This document shows, one piece after another, positions 57,534 through 64,000 of a stretch of 64,000 nucleotides of DNA. The notes beneath the pieces were generated by a model. It made no database searches, was not told the DNA's origin, and saw nothing but the letters and a program-made list of their open reading frames with translations. A program made the position numbers and the translations under genes. Numbering within the stretch: the first letter of the stretch is position 1; each line of letters opens with the position of its first letter. Source of the DNA: Hygrocybe punicea (lineage: Eukaryota > Basidiomycota > Agaricomycetes > Agaricales > Hygrophoraceae); the NCBI GenBank assembly GCA_963556145.1, contig OY744471.1, positions 3,961,590 to 4,025,589 of the forward strand, given 5' to 3'.

Positions 57534-58335
57534 TTATTTCCTGTTGGCCCTCTCAGCCTCCTTGATATGATCTGTGTCCTTCTGTGCAAACTTGAGAATT
57601 CGTTTGGCTATTCCAATTTGGATATTGCGAAGATTTGAGAATTGGGTGATAGTCTCATTAGCAAGGCCTTCACTGGCAAGCTCATGGATGCACCTGAACC
57701 CATTCACCCTGATGTTGTCAGTATACTGGGAAAAAATATCTCCATCAACACCCTGAGCACTGGAATCAAGTGCAGCAAGCCAAGTGGGGATGGCTGGGAA
57801 GACATTGGGAATGTCATTGAAATCCATGCTGTCTGAGCTGGGGATGTGCAGCCCATCATGTCAGGAGTGAGATGGATTTTTGGGTACAGCTGATGGAGGG
57901 GTGTATGGGGAATAGTAGTGCCTCGATCCACCATATGGAGGTGGCATCTGAGTGATGATCGGTTGAGCCACACCGCTTGTAGCAGCAACTGCAGCAGGTT
58001 TCACATTCATGTGCTGGCGAGAGGCAGTATTTGCCAAGCTTCAACTGGACAGGTGGTGAGATGGTTGAATCATATGAGCCATTTGCCTGATGTGGACTAC
58101 AATGAGTCTCGTTAGGCAATAAATAAACAAGAGACTCACGAGAAGCATGCCCCAGAGCCTTAGATCAGTTATTTGTAAGGTGTAGTGATTGCCCTCCAAA
58201 TATTTGACACAGGGTTTGCCATTGTGAATGGGACATTTGAGGTTCTCCGTAATCTCGGCAATGTAATCGGTGGACATGAAGAGAGTCCTCAAGCTATCAC
58301 TAATCTCTGAGGCTAAAGCTAAGACTGGATCTCTA
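57534..58335 (-). pseudogene. SAM-like domain protein relic
   Basis: On the minus strand an upstream exon reads TENLKCPIHNGKPCVKYLEG with ITDLRLWGMLL, then a likely 43-bp intron (58139-58097, GTGAGT...GTAG). A serine/proline-rich linker with MPPPYGGSRHYYSPYTPPSA follows, then a C-terminal domain with AIPTWLAALDSS, QYTDNIRVNGFRCIHELA and NIQIGIAKRILKFAQ, which resembles the SAM-type helical domain that ends many Agaricomycete repeat-encoded proteins (family recollection). Breaks are TGA codons near 58043 and 57862 and at least one frame change after the intron. The protein may have bound nucleic acid or partners; this copy is dead. Confidence 0.5.
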
Positions 58336-58583
58336 CTGACTACTAAACAGGGCTATCAACTGGCTCAAACCATGGGAAGGTCACGTGATCACTGGACTAG
58401 TGGCCACAATCCACTAGTCCATGCACCTCCCTCCAAAATAGCAGTGTCCCTGCTGCAAGCAAAAGAGAAAAGAGAGAGAAGAAAAAGAAAAAGAAGGAAG
58501 AGAAGAGAAGAGAAGGGACAAAGATGAGGATGGGGTAAAGGCAGTGACAAAAGATAACCAAATGAATCCAAGACAACTAAAGT

Positions 58584-59745
58584 CTACCTTGGTCTCTTCC
58601 AACCTAGGGCCTGGAGAGCCCTACTTAAGTCCGAGAGTCGCAGGTCACGATCCCAATCAAGGTAGGTAGGTTTCGGGGGTGTTGGGTGTAGTGCGTGGAA
58701 TGGCCTTGTATTTGACGGACCTCGGGTGAATGTTGACTTGTAAAATCCAATGTACAGGCATTGGGGATGGGGTCGTGTATGCCATAGCGGTTGTTGAGTT
58801 TGACGTTGTAGGGTAGTGAAGGGTCGTTGGTTGTTTGAGCGGTGTGATGGCGAGTTCTGTTGTAGACCCGGAAGAGGAATCTACGGAAAGGGGTGATCAG
58901 CTAGAAAGTGATCTGAGGAATTAGTTTCTTTAGAGAGGTCTAGTCAATCCAACCCGAATCCAGGGGTTCCAGAATCAGAGGGAGAGTGTGGGAGAAGGGA
59001 CAAAGAGAGGTGTAGACAATACGAAGAAAGGACTCAGAAATAGAACTGAAGTGGGACAATAAGATGTATGTCTGTATTTCTATATGGTTTTGTAGTGTAA
59101 ATGTGCTACTTTTATACTACTATGAGGGATCCTGTGCTGTAGTAACCATGTACTACAAGCGAAGGCTGTAAGTGATTGGGGCAAGTGGAGTGGAGGATAG
59201 GAGGAATGCTATGTACTCGGAGATGGGAAATGAAGATACATGATATATAACTATAAACGTACTGATTCCAGGTCGTTAGGGACATTACATCTTGAGTAGG
59301 AATGATTCCGGAGGTGGAATCCAGAGCAGAATTGATAGGAAAGAGTGTAATCGAGCGGAATCAATGATATAGGAATGGGAATGGATGGGAGCGGTGTCAG
59401 ATATGAAGGGGAAACAGATCCACACAATCCGGAGCCTCTACAGCGGAGGGCTGAAAGGTCACGGGGTGGGTATCTGGTTGTGAAAACGGGGTGGAGCGGG
59501 AGTGTTGCAGCGTCTTCAGCCCAGTCAAATCACATAGGTGGTGCTGGTGTAGGCGCTGGGGTGGGGTTGAAAATACGAACGGGACCGTTCATGACCTCTC
59601 GTTGTGCCATCTCGTTGTTGTCTTGGTGTGTGCTCCCGTTCGTTTCTGGGGCATCCTCACCCATCTCAGTGATACGCAGTCTCTCCCTTTGGGCACGGAA
59701 TCTCTCATAGGATCCAATTCTACTTTCCCTACGACTCTTCCACAT
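58584..59745 (-). pseudogene. Agaricomycete repeat-family gene, C-terminal part, split by a solo LTR
   Basis: The minus-strand frame starts 59745 (MWKSRRESRIGSYERFRAQR), passes FNPTPAPTPAPPM and a TGA at about 59527, and continues FDWAEDAATLPLHPVF to PPRDLSALR. Here the LTR (59442-58843) interrupts it. With one copy of the 4-bp duplication removed it continues in the same frame as SNNQRPFTTLQ to TYLDWDRDLRLSDLSRALQA and ends LGWKRPR with a stop at 58584-58586. Frame continuity across the LTR shows it is an insertion into a reading frame. This C-terminal signature is one I have seen in many Agaricomycete genomes, but its function is unknown to me. Confidence 0.6.
58843..59442 (-). mobile_element. 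Solo LTR, family B (4-bp TSD GCGG)
   Basis: A 600-bp segment, TGTAGAGGCTCC to CATCACA on the minus strand, is homologous to 35211-35789. GCGG lies at 58839-58842 and 59443-59446. No primer site or retroelement interior follows, and the interrupted frame resumes. Confidence 0.82.
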
Positions 59746-60508
59746 CCCGCGTACATGCGAAACATCAGCGCGCCACCCGCGACTTGCGCAACTTACGCCA
59801 ATCGACGTGCATGTGACTGCAACATCTTCGCTGTATCTTAACCGCGCAACCCGGTCTCAATACGCTGAAACATGACCGTTAAACATGACCTATACATTCA
59901 GACACCGAGTCCGATACCAGAAATGTAATTCATCCGGTTTATCTTCGTCTTTTTGCTGACTTTCATGTGATATTCGCTGTTATTTCAAATCCTTCGCTAT
60001 TCCATTCCTGTTTCATCGCTTTCATGCAATATTTCGCTGCATTTCTATTTCACTCATCCACCCTTAAACCCCTATCCCTTTAGAATATAAAAAATGTCCT
60101 GTAGTAGAAAATAAACGAAGAAGAACCCAGTTCTCCCCTCTCCACTAGTTTGCATCTTATGTTTGAAGATCCAGTCATTCCTACTCAAATCTGTGTCTTC
60201 TTTTGTTGCATACTCTCCGCTATTGCGACCTAAGTCGTAGCGTAGAATCCTCGTCTCGTCACATCATCGCTGCATATCGCGCTGTCATCTAGGACACCCA
60301 GCTAAGCCTTCCAATTCTTGATTATCACTGCGTTGCGATATCGCGTTATCTCGCGACTCTCCGCGTTTGTTTATTTGATCGCGCATATTATCGCGCATTA
60401 TCGCGTTATTGTCGGGAGTGTCCCAAGTCCCGTTCGCACTTTTGCAACATTTTCATCTTTTATTATCTCTTTATCCAGGGTTATAGACGTGGAAACCGCA
60501 TCATTTTC
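59746..60508 (+). mobile_element. Probable 5' LTR and leader of the gypsy element
   Basis: There is a TATA-like AGAATATAAAAAATG near 60082, polyadenylation-like AAATAAACG and repeated TCGCG/ATCGC words, then the primer site at 60509. The LTR start could not be fixed; TG-starting candidates lie near 59868. The 3' LTR is outside the window. Confidence 0.4.
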
Positions 60509-60527
60509 TGGAGCCCACCACGAGGGG
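60509..60527 (+). other. Putative tRNA primer-binding site of the gypsy element
   Basis: TGGAGCCCACCACGAGGGG begins with TGG, as expected for pairing with a tRNA CCA end. The same motif adjoins two other LTRs here. Confidence 0.6.
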
Positions 60528-60636
60528 ACTTAAAATCTAAACCACTCCTTCGACTAACGCGTCTAGTTCGAGCACCATAGCTACCAACAGATATCGTACT
60601 CGTAGCTCAGTACAGCGTCAAGCGCAACAACGTGCG

Positions 60637-62028
60637 ATGACCCCTCGGAATATCCCCGACTTCGACAGCAATCTCGACGAACTCACGGAAAGTTCCTCCG
60701 ATTCCGAACACGATACCTCACATCAATTTTGTTCTCATTCACCTCGCACACCTCTTGATTTTCACGATTCTCCACGCGATTACAATCCACAATCTCCCAC
60801 ACCAGCCAGCGGTTCTTTATCTCAACCGACTTCTGACCCCTCTTCTGGTCCACTTTCTAACTTACCATCCACATCCACTCTCGATTCTTCTATTCCTATT
60901 CTACCGAGCACCCCCTCGTCGTCTACCTCATCACATCCACCCATGCCACCACCCGCAGCTCAAACAATGGCGACACCACCACAAATGCCCACTCGCGGTC
61001 ATAATACTGCTCCCAGCTTCTCGCTGGAGCACCCACGCGAACTTCACCGATACTTTGATGAGCTCGAGGCCCAATTCGATTTGTGCGCAATAGCCGACGC
61101 TGTCGACAAAAAGAGATATGCGTTGCGCTATCTCAACATAGACACCGCTGAACTTTGGGAATCGCTCGACAAGTACTTGCTGGCATCGACTTACGAAGAG
61201 TTCACAAAGGCTGTGTATAAGCTTTATCCTGGTTCAGAAGACGAAAGGAAATGGTCCGTATCGGACATGGAGAAGCTCGTCGAGAAACAACATCAGTCAG
61301 GAATCGCAAACATCATAGAGCTTGGCACTTATCATCGCTCATTCCTCACTATCATGAAATTTCTCTGTAAAAAGAATCGCATTTCCAAAGCTGAGCAAAG
61401 TCGCGTGTACATTCGTGGGTTTCAAAAGTGTCTCTGGATGCATGTCACACAGCGACTACAGCTGAAGCTACCTGATCACTTTCCCGATGACCCCTATCCG
61501 CTACATGAAATTCAAGCGGCAGCGCAGTTCGTTCTTCATGGTACCGGTCCCACGAACGCACCTAGAGAAGGTAAACCAATGTCCGCGACCTCTTCCAAGT
61601 CTTCTTTGATCAAACGGGACGACGTCACACTCATCGTCGATACTGTGGTCCAAGCAGTAAATAAAATTATGGACCCGCACGCATCTAAAAACTCTGCACC
61701 ATGCCCCCATACCTCTTCTCATATGCCCCCTACAAGAACGACTCAGTCCGAGACAGCAGTGAATGGCAATTGCCACTTCTGCAACCTACCCGGTCACTTT
61801 AGGCCGAACTGCCCACAAGTGATTGAATATATCAATGCTGGACACATCCGAGAGAATATCGACAAGAAAATCGTTCTACCCTCTGGCGCTTGCTGCCCAC
61901 ACCAATTACCCGGCAATTCTATGAAGGAGCGCATTGATGAATGGCATCGTCGCAATCCCGGTCAATTAGCTGCGATGCAACAAACCAATACCAACAATGC
62001 AGTAATCTCTACATACGATGTACCATAA
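60637..62028 (+). CDS. Gypsy gag protein
   Basis: A 463-codon frame. A proline/serine-rich acidic start is followed by a retrotransposon gag domain around residues 140-300, with FDLCAIADAVDKKRYALRYL, EDERKWSVSDMEKLVEKQ and SRVYIRGFQKCLWMHVTQRL. A CCHC zinc knuckle, CHFCNLPGHFRPNC, is encoded at 61771-61812. This is the layout of fungal Ty3/gypsy capsid proteins that package the element RNA in cytoplasmic particles. The frame is intact and the flanks suggest a young element. It is followed, after a stop and an A-rich 66-bp linker with three more stops, by the protease frame in the same phase. Confidence 0.82.
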   Translation: MTPRNIPDFDSNLDELTESSSDSEHDTSHQFCSHSPRTPLDFHDSPRDYNPQSPTPASGSLSQPTSDPSSGPLSNLPSTSTLDSSIPILPSTPSSSTSSHPPMPPPAAQTMATPPQMPTRGHNTAPSFSLEHPRELHRYFDELEAQFDLCAIADAVDKKRYALRYLNIDTAELWESLDKYLLASTYEEFTKAVYKLYPGSEDERKWSVSDMEKLVEKQHQSGIANIIELGTYHRSFLTIMKFLCKKNRISKAEQSRVYIRGFQKCLWMHVTQRLQLKLPDHFPDDPYPLHEIQAAAQFVLHGTGPTNAPREGKPMSATSSKSSLIKRDDVTLIVDTVVQAVNKIMDPHASKNSAPCPHTSSHMPPTRTTQSETAVNGNCHFCNLPGHFRPNCPQVIEYINAGHIRENIDKKIVLPSGACCPHQLPGNSMKERIDEWHRRNPGQLAAMQQTNTNNAVISTYDVP

Positions 62029-62094
62029 AGGAGAATAAACTAGGATTTAAATAAAAAATAAAAAAAATAAAAAAATACCAACAATGTCGGTCAA

Positions 62095-63273
62095 ATGATG
62101 TATAGCGTATCCCCTGCAGTTCACACCAACGTCCTGGCGTCAGCAATGAGCTCTAACGACTTGCGCATTGAGGAACTGGAGTGCGAACTTTTCACGCTTA
62201 AAAAGGTAAAATTTGACGGTGTAGAGATTTCTCGTCAGCGCAAACCCGTCCCGTCTACCACCAGTTTACCTCATCCATGCGCTCAGCCCGCGCCTGATCA
62301 ATCAACCGCGCAACAAGCCCCTTTGCCTGCGACACCTGCTCCTACCACAGAACCACCCATCCATCCCTTCGCATCCACACCGGAAACCGTGTACTGCCTG
62401 CCACACGAACATAATTTTGCAGGTCCGCCATTAAAGCAATCTAAGGATAAAGAACCTGCGTATCGCACTCAAGCCCCTATCCAGGACTCTAAGATTATTA
62501 GTGAGGTTTACTCGTGCTCTATGGTGGCTCCCTGTGTCATGCTCACACCAATGGAATTGTTCTCAATTTCTCCGGACTGTCATTCAAAACTTCGCGATGA
62601 TATTACGCCCAAGCGAGTCCAACCTCCTGGTGCATTGCCGGTAAAAGTTAACATCTTCGCCGACGACCCACTTCCTTTTGCATCATGCGAGAATACTTGC
62701 AAAAATGCCTCCGCTGAACCGCAACCCATCATTGTTCCCAACCCGTATGAGACCTACCTCATGAGTCTCTCGCCAGGCGAAATTCCTGAAATCCTTACTG
62801 TCGCAAAAGAATCGCACGCTCTACGCGCCGTTAATTTGCTAGTCGATGGACAAGAACAAGTCAGTAGCATCATTACCCCTGGTTCGCAAATCGTCGCAAT
62901 GTCGGAAGACGTCTGTCATCAGTTTAGTCTCCCCTATGACCCGGCGATTCGTCTCAATATGCAGTCGGCGAATGGTTCGATTGATCAGTCCCTGGGTCTC
63001 ACACAGAATGTTCCTTGTAAAATTGGCGACATCACACTTTTCCTGCAGATGCATGTCATCCATGACCCCGCATACCATATTCTCCTGGGACGACCGTTTG
63101 ATGTACTTAGGGAAAGCGTTGTCAAGAATTACCGCAACGAAGACCAGACGATTACAATACGCAATCCAAATTCGAACAGATCGGCGACAATTCCAACATA
63201 CCCTAGAAGCGAAGCACAACGGCACGGCGTACCCCTACACTCGTCCTCAGTTTTTATCAACAAGGGGAACTGA
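62095..63273 (+). CDS. Gypsy retropepsin-like ORF
   Basis: A 392-codon frame. The C-terminal third is retropepsin-like: LLVDGQEQVSSIITPGSQIV, then MQSANGSIDQSLGLTQNV and YHILLGRPFDVLRESVVKNY. The usual catalytic aspartate in the D-[ST/P]-G motif is replaced by threonine (ITPGS, ACC at 62875-62877), so activity is doubtful. The first 200 residues are a proline-rich linker. It overlaps the start of the pol frame by 67 nt, in the -1 phase. Separation from gag by stops means it needs either its own initiation or recoding. Confidence 0.7.
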   Translation: MMYSVSPAVHTNVLASAMSSNDLRIEELECELFTLKKVKFDGVEISRQRKPVPSTTSLPHPCAQPAPDQSTAQQAPLPATPAPTTEPPIHPFASTPETVYCLPHEHNFAGPPLKQSKDKEPAYRTQAPIQDSKIISEVYSCSMVAPCVMLTPMELFSISPDCHSKLRDDITPKRVQPPGALPVKVNIFADDPLPFASCENTCKNASAEPQPIIVPNPYETYLMSLSPGEIPEILTVAKESHALRAVNLLVDGQEQVSSIITPGSQIVAMSEDVCHQFSLPYDPAIRLNMQSANGSIDQSLGLTQNVPCKIGDITLFLQMHVIHDPAYHILLGRPFDVLRESVVKNYRNEDQTITIRNPNSNRSATIPTYPRSEAQRHGVPLHSSSVFINKGN

Positions 63274-64000
63274 GCGCACTAGATGATGGAGACATCATGC
63301 TAGTAATAGTGCACGACGAACATACCAACGCTACATACATTGAATCTTATACCCATTTAGCGGACTCATCGTCTTCGTCTACAGTTCCCCACATCTATCT
63401 TTCCACCTGCGATTTTCCTAATGGTTCCCCGTCTACTCCAGTATGCTCAACCTCTGTTTCTCCTTTGTCGTCAGATCCCTTGTCGTCCTTTTCCTATTCA
63501 GCTTCATCTGTGTCTCCTTCTACACTATCAGATGACTTCGCTAGCGTTTTCGCCACCCAAAATAAAGTCTACAAGCCCGTCGCTCGCAAGGTCAAGCCTG
63601 TCATTGCTGAACTCCCCGACAAATTCCGCATAATACGCAATATCACTGGCGATCCGCTTGCCGAACTTCCTAACCTCGATCCGAATCCTCCATCTTTCAT
63701 CCCCACAGACCGCTACATGCAGGAACGTCGCGATGCGTTTGACAAAGTTCACGAAGGCGACTTCCTCTGGCCGGCTGAGCACGCACTAATGCACGACTTT
63801 ATATGCAAACAAGAGAAAGGTTTCGCGTGGACTGACAACGAGCGCGGAAGATTTCGCACTGATTTCTTTCCACCCATCGAGTTCCCCGTATTACCGCACA
63901 CTCCCTGGATCCAGCGCAACATTCCAATTCCTCCTGGTATTTATGAGGAAGTATGTAATATTATTCGCCGTAAAATCGAAGCCAAAGTCTACGAACCCTC
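63207..64000 (+). CDS. Gypsy pol, 5' part (reverse transcriptase region), runs off the window
   Basis: The frame opens after a stop at 63204 and stays open to the window end. After a serine-rich linker it reads KPVARKVKPVIAELPDKFRI, FLWPAEHALMHDFI, FAWTDNERGRFRTDFFPPIE and RNIPIPPGIYEEVCNIIRRK, the conserved lead-in to the reverse transcriptase palm in Agaricomycete gypsy elements. The catalytic YxDD and integrase lie beyond the window. No ATG is required if it is reached by -1 frameshifting from the protease frame. Confidence 0.8.

Noticed and set aside
58600..58840. Gag leader downstream of the LTR at 58.8-59.4 kb
   Set aside because: At first it looked like an internal retroelement region, but the frame continues across the LTR from the other side and the LTR has a 4-bp duplication, so it is interrupted gene sequence.

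Overview
This window looks like a repeat-rich nuclear contig from a filamentous basidiomycete, most likely an Agaricomycete. The evidence is short spliceosomal introns of about 37-75 bp with GTRNGT donors, a conserved seven-exon fungal gene for the NEDD8 E1 regulatory subunit (ULA1), a transposase gene with the cysteine clusters that accompany KDZ transposases, and gypsy, Helitron, MULE, Tc1/IS630 and hAT remains typical of such genomes. The exact species cannot be read from the sequence. No tRNA, rRNA or CRISPR array was recognised.

Layout. 0-12 kb: a 160-bp tandem repeat whose units look like exon plus intron (1.1-1.7 kb), two decayed copies of a Helitron amino-terminal protein (3.0-4.1 and 8.9-10.7 kb), a possible short LTR, and 45-bp minisatellites. 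12-20 kb: a TA-flanked CAGT-type MITE, a purine/G-rich tract, hAT-like non-autonomous elements including a roughly 1.1-kb near-perfect palindrome, another MITE and another 45-bp array. 20-28.4 kb: a solo LTR and a nearly full-length but dead Helitron with a clear 3' terminus (hairpin plus CTAG|T). 28.6-36.5 kb: relics of a hAT transposase, a MULE transposase and a gag gene with its LTR, then a fold-back repeat. 38.7-44.0 kb: the only clean gene island, with ULA1 (minus) divergent from an intact CxC5/CxC6 KDZ-type gene (plus), which ends 14 bp from a convergent two-exon cysteine-rich gene (minus). 44.4-52.2 kb: a Tc1/IS630-like transposase gene broken by nested insertions. 53-57 kb: a hAT-like element that contains another hAT-like element and a solo LTR. 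57.5-59.7 kb: two decayed genes, one split by a solo LTR. 60.5-64 kb: the 5' part of a gypsy element (primer site, gag, protease, start of pol) running off the window.

How the parts relate. Almost everything outside 38.6-44.1 kb is mobile-element debris, and the order of insertion can often be read because target-site duplications are preserved: 8 bp for the hAT-like elements, 4 bp for two LTR families, 5 bp for one LTR and TA for one MITE. The most unusual signal is a family of non-autonomous hAT-like elements. They share a roughly 55-bp palindrome centred on CAATTG with CCTCGCGA/TCGCGAGG arms (about ten copies here), and they carry low-complexity exon-like blocks bounded by canonical introns.
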